From Streptomyces sp. Tu6071 (lineage in GTDB: Bacteria > Actinomycetota > Actinomycetes > Streptomycetales > Streptomycetaceae): a DNA stretch of 64,000 bases. The translations under genes and the position numbers were made by a program. Shown here piece by piece: positions 1-8,608 of the stretch. The notes under the pieces were generated by a model. That model did not search any database, was not told the DNA's origin, and saw nothing but the letters and a program-made list of their open reading frames with translations. The stretch's first letter is position 1, and every line of letters begins with the position of its first letter. The stretch spans positions 1,860,001 to 1,924,000 of the forward strand of contig NZ_CM001165.1 in the NCBI RefSeq assembly GCF_000213055.1, given 5' to 3'.

Positions 1-147
1 CCGTCCGTCACCGCTGCCCGACGGGATGTCCCGTCCTGGCGATTCCGGCAGCCCGCGCACCCCCACCTCCGGCCCGCTCCGCCGCGTGACCGCCCTCCGC
101 CCGGCGGCACCGCGCGTCCCGTCACCTCCGCATCCCGCTTCCGTCCG
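1..147. other. Intergenic DNA downstream of recX
   Basis: This C-rich stretch lies beyond the recX stop. I see no gene with codon-position bias here and no convincing terminator. A short GACGGGA/TCCCGTC pair near position 20-35 is too small to call. Confidence 0.4.
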
Positions 148-771
148 CTACACCCCGTCCGGGAACTCCTCCAGTTCCTCCCCCTCCGCCTCCAGCGCCT
201 GCCGTACGACCCGCAGAGCCAGGCCCTCCGGGTATCCCTTGCGGGCGAGCATCCCCGCGAGCCGGCGCAGGCGCTTGTCACGGTCGAGTCCGCGTGTCGC
301 CCGCAGCTTCCGGTCGACGAGTTCGCGGGCGGTCGCCTCCTCCCGCTCGGAGTCGAGCTGCCCCACCGCCTCGTCGATGAGGCTGCTCTCGACGCCCTTG
401 GTCCGCAACTCCCTCGCCAGGGCGCGGCGGGCGAGTCCCCGGCTGTGGTGCCGGGACTCGACCCAGGCCCCGGCGAAAGCGGCGTCGTCGATGAGGCCGA
501 CCTCCTCGAAGCGCGAAAGCACCTCTTCGGCCGCCTCCTCGGGGATCTCCCGCTTGCGCAGTGCCTCGGCGAGCTGCTTGCGGGTGCGCGCCGTTCCGGT
601 GAGGAGGCGCAGGCAGATCGCCCGTGCCTGCTCCACCGGGTCCTGGGGCTGCTCCTCCCGGCGTCGGCCCCGGGCGGAGGGGGGCCCTGCCGGTGGTGGC
701 CCCCCTCCCTCCGTACCGTCGTCGTGCCCGTCCCCCGCGAAGGGGGGCGTGTAGTCGCCGCGTCGTGTCAC
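148..771 (-). CDS. recX: Regulatory protein RecX
   Basis: RecX binds RecA filaments and limits recombinase activity in the cytoplasm. The 207-residue product has a charged, low-complexity N-terminus of about 45 residues. The three-helix repeats of the family follow, seen as ICLRLLTGTARTRKQLAEAL, then a DDAAFAGAWVESRH segment, then RTKGVESSLIDEAV. The start is a GTG only three bases after the recA stop, so the two genes are almost certainly co-transcribed and may be translationally coupled, as is usual in actinobacteria. The N-terminal extension is G/P/R-rich and probably disordered. Identification rests on the motif pattern plus position directly after recA. Confidence 0.93.
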   Translation of the reverse strand: MTRRGDYTPPFAGDGHDDGTEGGGPPPAGPPSARGRRREEQPQDPVEQARAICLRLLTGTARTRKQLAEALRKREIPEEAAEEVLSRFEEVGLIDDAAFAGAWVESRHHSRGLARRALARELRTKGVESSLIDEAVGQLDSEREEATARELVDRKLRATRGLDRDKRLRRLAGMLARKGYPEGLALRVVRQALEAEGEELEEFPDGV

Positions 772-774
772 GGC

Positions 775-1911
<1,137 letters not shown>

Positions 1912-2086
1912 GGGTTCCACCCGATTTGCTTGAGTCGATCGCTTCACGTCGAAGACGCTACTGCCTGCCACTGACAATGCGCCGCGACCGCCTCCTGACC
2001 TGTGGATAACTCCCGGTCCCGGACACGCGGGAAGCGTGGGACAGGGGTCAGCACCTGGGCAGAACGGCGCACCAGGTTTTTCATAA

Positions 2087-2112
2087 GAATGCGTGTTCGA
2101 TTTCCGTGTCAA
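2087..2112 (-). promoter_or_regulatory. recA promoter with LexA (SOS) box
   Basis: Read on the minus strand, TTGACA (2107-2112) is a perfect -35 hexamer. It is followed within the spacer/-10 area by GAAC-ACGC-ATTC (2087-2098). That fits the actinobacterial LexA box GAAC-N4-GTTC with one changed base in the second half-site. The position over the core promoter would allow direct occlusion by LexA. The leader to the recA ATG is about 170 bases. Confidence 0.7.
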
Positions 2113-2170
2113 GTCGGCACGCCGCCCGCGACCGAGGCGCACGCCCACATGTCGTCGGCGAGGCGCGCAC

Positions 2171-2210
2171 AAGTGCTGTCAGGCGCTGTCAGGCGCTGTC
2201 AGGCGCTGAC
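2171..2210. repeat. 10-bp tandem repeat between lysG and recA
   Basis: The unit AGGCGCTGTC is present in two exact copies (2181-2190, 2191-2200). A diverged copy flanks it on each side (AAGTGCTGTC at 2171-2180, AGGCGCTGAC at 2201-2210). The period is close to one DNA helical turn. It sits upstream of the recA promoter and downstream of the lysG remnant. Function unknown. Confidence 0.8.
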
Positions 2211-2272
2211 GCGGAGCACCCCGTTCGTCGCCCGGCGGGACGGCCGTCCGTCCGTACCTCTGCCGGCAGCGC

Positions 2273-3177
2273 TCACTTCTGCGCGTGCAAGGACTCCGCC
2301 GCCACCGCGGCCACCGTCTCGGCGACGAGCGAGAGCGCCGGGACGTCCAGCTTCCACTGCTGCCAGTACAGCGCCACGTCCATCGTCCGGCCGGGTGCCA
2401 GTTCCGTGAGGGCGCCGGAGCGCAGCAGGGGGTTCGCCTGCTGCTCCGGTACGAGGCCCCAGCCGAGGCCGGCGCGCACCGCGTCGCAGAAGCCCTCCGA
2501 CGTGGGCACGTAGTGCCGGAGCGGTCCCGCGCCCGGCGCGCCGGGGACCATGGACCGCACGAAACGGTCCTGGAGTTCATCGCGCCGGTCGAAAACGATC
2601 ACGGGCGCGGCGGGCAGGCGTTCCTCCAGCGGCCCGTCCGCCAGGTGGCGCGCCATGAATCCCTCGCTCGCGACCGGGATGTACCGCTCCAGGCCCAAGG
2701 GGCGTACGGTGCAGCCCGCCACCGGCTCCGCCGAGGAGGTCACCGCCGCCATGACGCGCCCCTCGCGCAGCAGTGCGGCGGTGTGCGCCTCGTCCTCGCG
2801 GCGCAGCTCGAAGCAGACCGGCGGAGTCTGCGGGACGCGCGTCAGAGCCTGCAGGAACCACGTGGCCAGGGAGTCCGCGTTCACCGCGATGGGCAGCCGG
2901 GCCGGCCCGCTCCGGCGGCGATGCCGAGTTCCGTCCACGCGTCGCGCTCCAGCGCGGCGAGCTGGCGGGCGTAGCGCACCACCACCTGGCCGGACTCCGT
3001 GGGCCTGACAGGCTTCGTGCGCTGGAGCAGCACCCGCCCCGCACGCTGCTCCAGCGTCTTGATCCGCTGGCTGACGGCGGAGGGTGTCACGTGCAGCACC
3101 GCCGCCGCCGCGTCGAAGGTGCCCTCGTCGACGACGGCGAGGAGCGTGCGGACCTGGTCGTGGGGCAGGTAATCCAT
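2273..3177 (-). pseudogene. lysG: LysR-family regulator (LysG/ArgP type), frameshifted
   Basis: This is the divergently placed regulator expected beside lysE; LysG-type proteins sense basic amino acids and activate the exporter. The N-terminal part from the ATG at 3177 (MDYLPHDQVRTLLAVVDEG) contains the winged HTH with TPSAVSQRIKTLE. It runs to about 2905 and then hits a stop at 2881-2883. The effector-binding domain continues in another frame from LPIAVNADSLATWFLQAL to the stop at 2273. Comparing the two halves, restoring one G or C in the run GGGCCGGCCC (about 2900-2909, plus strand) rejoins them into a roughly 300-residue protein. This is either a true inactivating frameshift or a base-call error in a GC run. 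Everything else about the gene looks intact. Confidence 0.82.
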
Positions 3178-3245
3178 CACGGGCGCTAATGCTACGTAAA
3201 AAACTTTAGCTGTACTCATGCCGTGGCGCTCCCTAGCGTCGGAGC
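3178..3245. promoter_or_regulatory. lysG-lysE divergent control region
   Basis: The 68-base gap between the two divergent starts contains an A/T-rich island, GTAAAAAACTTTAGC (about 3196-3210). It has TAAA-N4-TTTA symmetry and stands out sharply from the surrounding GC-rich DNA. This is the expected place for the LysG operator. A GGAG at 3241-3244 lies only one base before the lysE GTG, too close for a normal ribosome site, so lysE may use a short or nearly leaderless transcript. Confidence 0.5.
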
Positions 3246-3878
3246 GTGAACAACGGCATTCTCACGGCGACTCTCGCCGGGTTCGGGACGGGCATGTCCC
3301 TCATCGTCGCGATCGGCGCGCAGAACGCGTTCGTCCTGCGGCAGGGGGCGCGCCGTCAGGCGGTGCTCGCGGTCGTCGGCATCTGCGCCGCGTCCGACGC
3401 GGTCCTCATCGCCCTCGGCGTGGCCGGACTCGGCGCCGTCGTCACGGCGTGGCCCGTCGCGCTGACCGCGGTCGGCCTCGCGGGCGGCGGCTTCCTGCTC
3501 TGCTACGGGGCGCTCGCCGCGCGCCGCGCGCTGCGGCCCGCCGGGGAGCAGGCCCTGACGGCGCGGGGCGCGGCGGTCGGTTCGGTGCGCACCGCCGTCC
3601 TCACCTGCCTCGCCCTGACCTGGCTCAACCCGCACGTCTATCTCGACACCGTGCTGCTGCTCGGTTCGGTCGCCTCCGACCGCGGCTCGCTGCGGTGGGT
3701 CTTCGGTCTCGGCGCGATGCTGGCCAGCCTGGTGTGGTTCGCCGGTCTCGGCTACGGGGCCAGGCTCCTCGGCGGCGTCCTGGCCCGCCCCGGCGCGTGG
3801 CGACTCCTCGACGGGGTGGTCGCCGCCACGATGCTCGTGATGGGTGGCTCGCTGCTGATCCGTACGCTCGCGCCCTGA
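3246..3878 (+). CDS. lysE: LysE/ArgO-family amino acid exporter
   Basis: The 210-residue membrane protein is predicted to export L-lysine and/or L-arginine. It shows the family hallmark near the N-terminus, GTGMSLIVAIGAQNAFVLRQG (residues about 15-35, quoted here as two parts: GTGMSLIVAIG and AQNAFVLRQG). A second hallmark, LTWLNPHVYLDTVLLLGS, lies in the middle, and about six hydrophobic segments fit the family. The GTG start at 3246 gives the standard length. The divergent partner lysG is frameshifted, so regulation of this exporter may be altered in this strain. Confidence 0.93.
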   Translation: MNNGILTATLAGFGTGMSLIVAIGAQNAFVLRQGARRQAVLAVVGICAASDAVLIALGVAGLGAVVTAWPVALTAVGLAGGGFLLCYGALAARRALRPAGEQALTARGAAVGSVRTAVLTCLALTWLNPHVYLDTVLLLGSVASDRGSLRWVFGLGAMLASLVWFAGLGYGARLLGGVLARPGAWRLLDGVVAATMLVMGGSLLIRTLAP

Positions 3879-3932
3879 TGCGGAGGCGGCGCGGGACGGA
3901 CACGCCGCGTACGACGCGCAAGCCGCCCGGGA

Positions 3933-5369
3933 TCAGTGGCCCGGCCGGGGCCCCTCGCCGTCGCGCTCTTCTCCCCCGTCGCGCGGTCCGCCGCCCTCCG
4001 GCGGGGCGTCGCCGGGGGTTGCCGGGGAGGCGCCGCCTGGCGTCTCCGGGGTGCCGCCCGGTGCCTCCGGGGCGGCGTCGCTGGGCGTCTCCGAGGAGGT
4101 GTCGCCTGGTGTCTCCGCTCGGTCCGCGTCCGCCGACGGTGGGGTGCCCGGCTCGTTCGGGCCCCGCAGCGCGCGGCGCACCCGGGCGAGCGTCGGGGAG
4201 CCGCCGGGACGCGGGCGCGGGCCCATGACGCGGGGGTCGTCGGTCACGTCGTACCGCTTCACGTACGCCGCGAGGAACGCCTGCAAGGTCGCGACCGCCG
4301 GGATCGAGACGAGCGCGCCGACCGCGCCGAGCAGCGCGGTGCCCGCGATCACGGAGCCGAAGGCGACGGCGGGGTGGATGTCGACCGTGCGCGCCGTGAG
4401 CTTCGGCTGGAGCAGGTAGTTCTCGAACTGTTGATAGATCACCACGAACACCAGCACCCACACCGCGTACCAGGGGTCCACGGTGAAGGCGATCAGCATG
4501 GGCAGGGCCCCGGCCAGGTACGTGCCGATGGTCGGGATGAACTGCGAGACGAGCCCGACCCACACGCCGAGCGCGGGCGCGTAGGGGATGCCGAGCGCCT
4601 GGAAGAGGATGTAGTGCGCGATGCCCGAGATGAGCGCCATCAGGCCGCGCGAGTAGAGGTAGCCGCCGGTCTTGTCGACCGCGATCTCCCAGGCCCGCAG
4701 CACCTCCGCCTGCTTCGCGGGTGGCAGCACCGAGCACAGCGCGCGGCGCAGCCGGGGGCCGTCCGCCGCGAAGTAGAACGCGAAGAGCAGCAGCGTCAGG
4801 AGCTGGAACAGGCCGCCGAGCACCTGCGCGGAGACGTCGAGCACCCCGGAGGCGCTGTTGCGCACGTAGCGCTGGAGCCAGTCCGAGTGCAGCACGCTGT
4901 CCTGCACCTCAAGGCGCGACAGCTCGGTGTGGAACGTCCCGTTGACCCACTTGATGACCGAGTCGAGGTACTTCGGGAAGTCCTCGACCATGTTCTGGAT
5001 CTGCCCCGCGAGCATCGATCCGAGCAGCGTCACGAAGCCTGCGGCGAAGATCAGGACGCCCAGGAAGACGAGGCCCGTCGCCGCGCCGCGCCGCATCCCG
5101 CGCGCCGACATCCAGCTCACGGCCGGCTCGATCGCGAGGGCCAGGAAGAAGGCGATCAGGACGTTGATCAGCAGCCCCGTGAGCCGGTGGAAGGCCCACG
5201 TGCCGAGCTGGAAACAGGCGATCAGGAGGAGCGCGGAGACCATGGCGCGCGGCAGCCAGCGGGGCATGCGACCGCCCTGCCCACCTGCCCCGGAACCGGA
5301 GGCGGGCGGCCCTGGGGCGTCCGCGCCCGGCGGAGCTGTGCGTCCGGTGGTCTCGTCTGTCGCTGCCAC
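3933..5369 (-). CDS. AI-2E/PerM-family membrane transporter
   Basis: The 478-residue protein belongs to the AI-2 exporter (PF01594, YdiK/PerM-like) family; the substrate cannot be told from sequence. A disordered N-terminus of about 40 residues (Pro/Gly/Ala) precedes two membrane helices (VSALLLIACFQLGTW and LLINVLIAFFLALAIEPAVS). A soluble segment follows, then a cluster of further helices with the family signature QFIPTIGTYLAGALP and the terminal QFLENYLL-like segment QQFENYLLQPKL. The last 100 residues are a low-complexity Pro/Glu/Asp/Thr tail rich in PGD/PGG. The start at 5369 is a GTG without an obvious ribosome site, so the true start could be up to 30 codons later. Confidence 0.85.
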   Translation of the reverse strand: MAATDETTGRTAPPGADAPGPPASGSGAGGQGGRMPRWLPRAMVSALLLIACFQLGTWAFHRLTGLLINVLIAFFLALAIEPAVSWMSARGMRRGAATGLVFLGVLIFAAGFVTLLGSMLAGQIQNMVEDFPKYLDSVIKWVNGTFHTELSRLEVQDSVLHSDWLQRYVRNSASGVLDVSAQVLGGLFQLLTLLLFAFYFAADGPRLRRALCSVLPPAKQAEVLRAWEIAVDKTGGYLYSRGLMALISGIAHYILFQALGIPYAPALGVWVGLVSQFIPTIGTYLAGALPMLIAFTVDPWYAVWVLVFVVIYQQFENYLLQPKLTARTVDIHPAVAFGSVIAGTALLGAVGALVSIPAVATLQAFLAAYVKRYDVTDDPRVMGPRPRPGGSPTLARVRRALRGPNEPGTPPSADADRAETPGDTSSETPSDAAPEAPGGTPETPGGASPATPGDAPPEGGGPRDGGEERDGEGPRPGH

Positions 5370-5470
5370 GTCAGTCAGTCTCGCCTACACCTCGGACATT
5401 CGGACAATCGCTCGGTCCACCGACGCTTCCCGGCCACGATCATGGCCGGATCGACTCGGCCTCCCGCCCC

Positions 5471-5586
5471 CGGCGGTACGGGGCCGGGCGGTGCCTGCGG
5501 CGGTACGGGAGCGGGGGCCGCGAGCGTCGCGGGCGGTACGGGAGCGGGGCCGCGCGCGTCGCGGCGGGTACGGGAACGGGGCGACG
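5471..5586. repeat. Imperfect GGTACGGGA-centred repeats
   Basis: Four imperfect copies of a unit built on GCGGTACGGGAGCGGGGCCG occur with their GGTACGGG cores starting at 5475, 5502, 5535 and 5567 (spacing 27, 33, 32). Two copies end in GCGTCGCG, which resembles the palindrome half-site found elsewhere in the window. The gap lies upstream of the AI-2E-family gene and downstream of the DUF3046 gene, both on the minus strand. Confidence 0.7.
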
Positions 5587-5589
5587 CGG

Positions 5590-5784
5590 TCAGCGTTCGC
5601 TCTCCGGTACGTCGGCCGCCTCGCACACCGCGCGCCACACGTTCTTCGCCTCCCAGCCGTCGGCGAGCGCCTGCTCCACGGTGCGCCCGCCGAGCTGGGA
5701 CATGACGTGGTCGTGCGCGAAGGACTCCACGTACCCCGCGCCGAAGTGCTCCGTCATCTTGCGCCAGAAGACCGTCAACCGCAT
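5590..5784 (-). CDS. DUF3046 family protein
   Basis: This is a 64-residue acidic protein starting MRLTVFWRKMTEHFGAGY and containing SFAHDHVMSQLGGRTVEQAL, the signature of the actinobacterial DUF3046 family. The ATG at 5784 is preferred over an ATG seven codons upstream because family members start MRLTxFW. The function is unknown. In actinobacteria the gene is commonly found near recA/recX, which fits its place here. It has no membrane segment and no cysteines. Confidence 0.85.
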   Translation of the reverse strand: MRLTVFWRKMTEHFGAGYVESFAHDHVMSQLGGRTVEQALADGWEAKNVWRAVCEAADVPESER

Positions 5785-5830
5785 GAGGCCAGTATCCGCG
5801 ATCACCGCGTGGACCGGCGCGGCGGGCCGC

Positions 5831-6139
5831 TCACCCCGCGAGCGCCCGCACCCCCGCCGTCACGAGCACCGCGGCGGCGACGACCACGAGGAACGGCGCG
5901 CGCAGCAGCAGCGCGAGCGCGGCGGCGCCGACGCCCGCGGCGCGCGCGTCGACGACGAGCGAGGTGCCGTGCGCGAAGGTCTGCTGCGCGGTGAGCGCCG
6001 CGAGCAGCGCGACGGGCAGCAGGGCCGCGAGCCGCCGCACGAGGGGCCGCTCCAGGACACCGCCCGGCACGAGGAGCCCGGCGAGCTTGACCGCGTAGCA
6101 GCCGACCGCCGTGAGCACCACGGCGAGCCAGATGTTCAT
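5831..6139 (-). CDS. azlD: AzlD-family branched-chain amino acid exporter subunit
   Basis: The 102-residue membrane protein has four hydrophobic segments. It starts MNIWLAVVLTAVGCYAVKLAG and carries the family features LLPVALLAALTAQQTF and VDARAAGVGAAALALLLRAP. AzlD is the small partner of AzlC; together they export branched-chain amino acids. The ATG at 6139 overlaps the azlC stop by four bases (ATGA), so the two are translationally coupled. Confidence 0.9.
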   Translation of the reverse strand: MNIWLAVVLTAVGCYAVKLAGLLVPGGVLERPLVRRLAALLPVALLAALTAQQTFAHGTSLVVDARAAGVGAAALALLLRAPFLVVVAAAVLVTAGVRALAG

Positions 6140-7089
6140 CGTTCGTCCTCCTGCGGGGTGTCGGGGCGGGCGTCCTGGGGGGCGGCGTCGGGGCGGGCGT
6201 CGTCGCGAGGGCGTTGCGTCGCGGCGTCGGGGGTGTGCGACGACGCGGCGTCGGGCGCTTGTGACGAGGCGGTGTCGGCGCGGCGTGGCCCCGTCGCGCC
6301 GCGTGCCGTCCGGCAGCCGTGGGCCCACAGCACGGCGGGCGCGGCGAGGGCCGAGACGAGGACCGGGACGCCGGCGGGGAGGACCGGCAGGAGGCCCAGG
6401 CCGAGCAGGACGGCGAGCGCGGCCACCGCGCGCTCGGCGGTGCCGCGCACCATCGGCGCCAGGAGCGCGAGGAAGACGGCGGGACCCGCGGCGTCGAGCC
6501 CCCACGCGTCGGTGTCGCCGATCGCCTCCGCGCCCATCGCGCCGAGGAGCGTCGTCAGGTTCCACAGCACGTAGAGGCACAGCCCCGTGACGGTGAAGCC
6601 GATACGGGCGCCGCGCCGGTCGGGCTGGGCGAGCGCGACGGCGGTCGTCTCGTCGATGACCCACTGCGCCGCGAGGGGCCGCAGCGCCCGGGGCACCTGG
6701 AGCAGTTGCGACAGGCGCAGCCCGTAGAAGGCGTTGCGCACGCCGAGGAAGAAGGCCCCCGCCGCCGCGGCGTACGCGCCGCCGCCCCCCGCCAGGGCGC
6801 CGACCAGCGCGAACTGCGAGGCCCCGGTGAAGACCAGGAGACTCAGCGCGCAGGTCTGCGCGATGCTCAGTCCCGCTCCGGCCGAGGTGACCCCGAAGGC
6901 GAAGCCGGAGAGACCCACCGCGATGCCCACGCCGAGCGCGTCGCGCACGACGGCGGCGTCGGGTTTGCGCGACGTGGGGTGCGCCCCGGACGCGACGTGG
7001 GACGCGACGTCGCCCGCGGCGGACGGCGCGGTGTCGGGGGCGGAGGCCGGGGCGACGCCGGGCGGCGGGGGTCGGTTCTCGCTGTTCAC
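6136..7089 (-). CDS. azlC: AzlC-family branched-chain amino acid exporter
   Basis: AzlC is the large, roughly five-helix subunit of the AzlCD exporter. The core (about residues 45-245) contains GVGIAVGLSGFAFGVTSAGA, SLLVFTGASQFALVG and FFLGVRNAFYGLRLS, all typical. The product is 317 residues, longer than usual because both ends carry low-complexity tails. The N-terminal 45 residues (with GDVASHVASG) and the C-terminal 60 residues (DAASSHTPDAATQRPRDD) are built from GACGTCGCG/GACGCG-like DNA, the same motif that fills the upstream gap. The start is a GTG with no strong ribosome site; a start a few codons downstream is possible. Confidence 0.87.
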   Translation of the reverse strand: MNSENRPPPPGVAPASAPDTAPSAAGDVASHVASGAHPTSRKPDAAVVRDALGVGIAVGLSGFAFGVTSAGAGLSIAQTCALSLLVFTGASQFALVGALAGGGGAYAAAAGAFFLGVRNAFYGLRLSQLLQVPRALRPLAAQWVIDETTAVALAQPDRRGARIGFTVTGLCLYVLWNLTTLLGAMGAEAIGDTDAWGLDAAGPAVFLALLAPMVRGTAERAVAALAVLLGLGLLPVLPAGVPVLVSALAAPAVLWAHGCRTARGATGPRRADTASSQAPDAASSHTPDAATQRPRDDARPDAAPQDARPDTPQEDER

Positions 7090-7160
7090 AGGCTCAGGCT
7101 AGGAGCGCCCGCACGCGTGGTCTTGTACGTTCTTGCGCGCCACCGACGCGCGCCCGCCCC

Positions 7161-7412
7161 GCACGACGTCGCGGGGGCCGCCCCACGCGACGTAGCCCGC
7201 GTCCCACGCGACGTGGCCGCCGCCCACGCGACATGGCGCGTCGCGACACGCGACATCGCCCCAGGTCACACGCGACGTCAGGCCCGCACCCCGCGCGACG
7301 TGGAGCCGCCGTCCGTACGCGACGCCGCGCCGTCCGCGCGCCACGTCGCGCCCTCCCCCGTCACGTCGCGCTCTCCGCGCACCACGTCGCCCCCTCCCCG
7401 CCCGACGTCGCC
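7161..7412. repeat. Phased CACGCGACGT repeat array (azlC-araC gap)
   Basis: Copies of CACGCGACGT or one- to two-base variants start at 7184, 7205, 7225, 7247, 7269, 7292 and 7316, spaced 21, 20, 22, 22, 23 and 24 bases. The roughly 12-base spacers are not conserved. A further copy (CACGACGT) lies at 7162. From about 7340 the motif appears inverted (CACGTCGCG), including inside the 3' end of the araC-type gene. The array fills nearly all of the 271-base gap. Confidence 0.85.
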
Positions 7413-8257
7413 CCCGGCAGTCGCTCGCGGCGGTACGCGCCCGGCGGTACGCCCACGATGCGGGTGAAGTGGCGGTTCAGGTGGGGCTGGTCGCTGAAGC
7501 CGACGGCGTGGGCGACGTCGGCGGGCGCGAGGCCCGCGTCGAGGAGGCGGCGGGCGGCCCGCACCCGCGCGTCGGTGAGCCACGTGTGCGGCGGCATCCC
7601 GTACGCGGCGCGGAAGGCGCGCAGGAGGGCGTACGGGCCGGTGCCGAGCCCGGCGGCGAGTTCGCCCAGCGAGGGCGGGTCGTCGAGGCGGCCGGCGAGG
7701 ATGTCGCGCGCCTCGGCCGCGACGCGCGCCCCCGCGCCGCGCACGGTCCTGGCGCGCAGCGGCCCCCCGTTGCGGCGCAGCAGCCGGGTGACCGTGACGC
7801 GCAGCAGCGTGTCCGCGGTGAGCGCGTCGCCCTCCTCCGCAGCGCGCAGTACGCGGTGGACGAGGCGTGTCGCGTACGGGTCGGCCAGGACCGGCGCCGC
7901 GAAGCCCGGGGCGCCGCGCAGCGTCGTCGTCTCCCGCGCGATCTCCGCGACGAGCCCGGGGGCCGGGTAGACGGCGCCGTACCGCCAGCCCTCGGGCCCC
8001 TGGGCGCGTCCCGTGTGCGGAGTGTCCGGGTTGACGAGGGCGAGGCTGCCCGCGCCCGCGTACTCCTCGGTGCCGCGGTGCCGGAAGACCTCGACCCCCG
8101 AGGTCACGGCGGCGATCACGTAGTGCTCGTGGGTGTGCGGCGCGAAGGTCTTGCGGACGTAGCGGGCGCGCAGGAGGTCGACGCCGGGCAGTTCCGCGTA
8201 CCGCCAGTGCCGGGCCCGCTCGGCCGCTCCCCGCGCCGTCCTCTCGCTCGCCCTCAT
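7361..8257 (-). CDS. AraC-family transcriptional regulator
   Basis: The 298-residue regulator has an N-terminal cupin-like sensor domain (HTHEHYVIAAVTSGVEVF, then NPDTPHTG). Its C-terminal double HTH of the AraC family includes SLGELAAGLGTGPYALLRAF and GFSDQPHLNRHFTRIVG, ending PPGAYRRE. It lies directly upstream of azlCD on the same strand, a pairing common in actinobacteria, so it probably controls that exporter. The last 18 or so residues (LPGATSGGEGATWCAESAT) are encoded by copies of the GCGACGT motif, and the stop codon itself is part of one copy. The ATG at 8257 is chosen by domain length; upstream in-frame sequence is repeat DNA. Confidence 0.88.
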   Translation of the reverse strand: MRASERTARGAAERARHWRYAELPGVDLLRARYVRKTFAPHTHEHYVIAAVTSGVEVFRHRGTEEYAGAGSLALVNPDTPHTGRAQGPEGWRYGAVYPAPGLVAEIARETTTLRGAPGFAAPVLADPYATRLVHRVLRAAEEGDALTADTLLRVTVTRLLRRNGGPLRARTVRGAGARVAAEARDILAGRLDDPPSLGELAAGLGTGPYALLRAFRAAYGMPPHTWLTDARVRAARRLLDAGLAPADVAHAVGFSDQPHLNRHFTRIVGVPPGAYRRERLPGATSGGEGATWCAESAT

Positions 8258-8310
8258 GGCGCCATTGTGCGAGGGAGCGGACGACGAGCGGCGGAGCGTT
8301 CCACGCTGCG

Positions 8311-8501
8311 GACGCGACGCAGCGCCGGGGTGCGTCACGCGACGTACAGCTCCGCCACGCGACACGTAGGGCTCCGCCACGCGACGTATCGGTGCCCACG
8401 GCGACGCGCATGACCGCCACGCGACGTAGCGGCCCCCGACGCGACGTACGCCGCCCGCCACGCGACGCCGGCGCGCCATCCTCCCTCCCCCACGCGACGT
8501 A
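8311..8501. repeat. Phased CACGCGACGT repeat array (araC-lhr gap)
   Basis: Copies of CACGCGACGT or close variants, all in the same orientation, start at 8336, 8356, 8379, 8419, 8439, 8460 and 8491, giving steps of 20, 23, 40, 20, 21 and 31 bases. Most are followed by A (CGACGTA). They occupy the divergent promoter gap between the AraC-type gene and lhr. No conventional promoter stands out in the 351-base gap. Confidence 0.85.
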
Positions 8502-8608
8502 CCCGCCCCACCACGTCCCGCACACCCCGCCAGGCCCCCACCCCACCCGGGCGACCCGCGCCCCCGGCACCCCCGCTCCCCCAGCCGTTGTCAGTGCCAC
8601 GGTGCACG

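Noticed and set aside
7161..8501. CRISPR-like appearance of regularly spaced repeats
   Set aside because: The conserved core is only about 10 bases, spacers are about 11-14 bases, there are no cas genes, and copies vary. This is not a CRISPR array.
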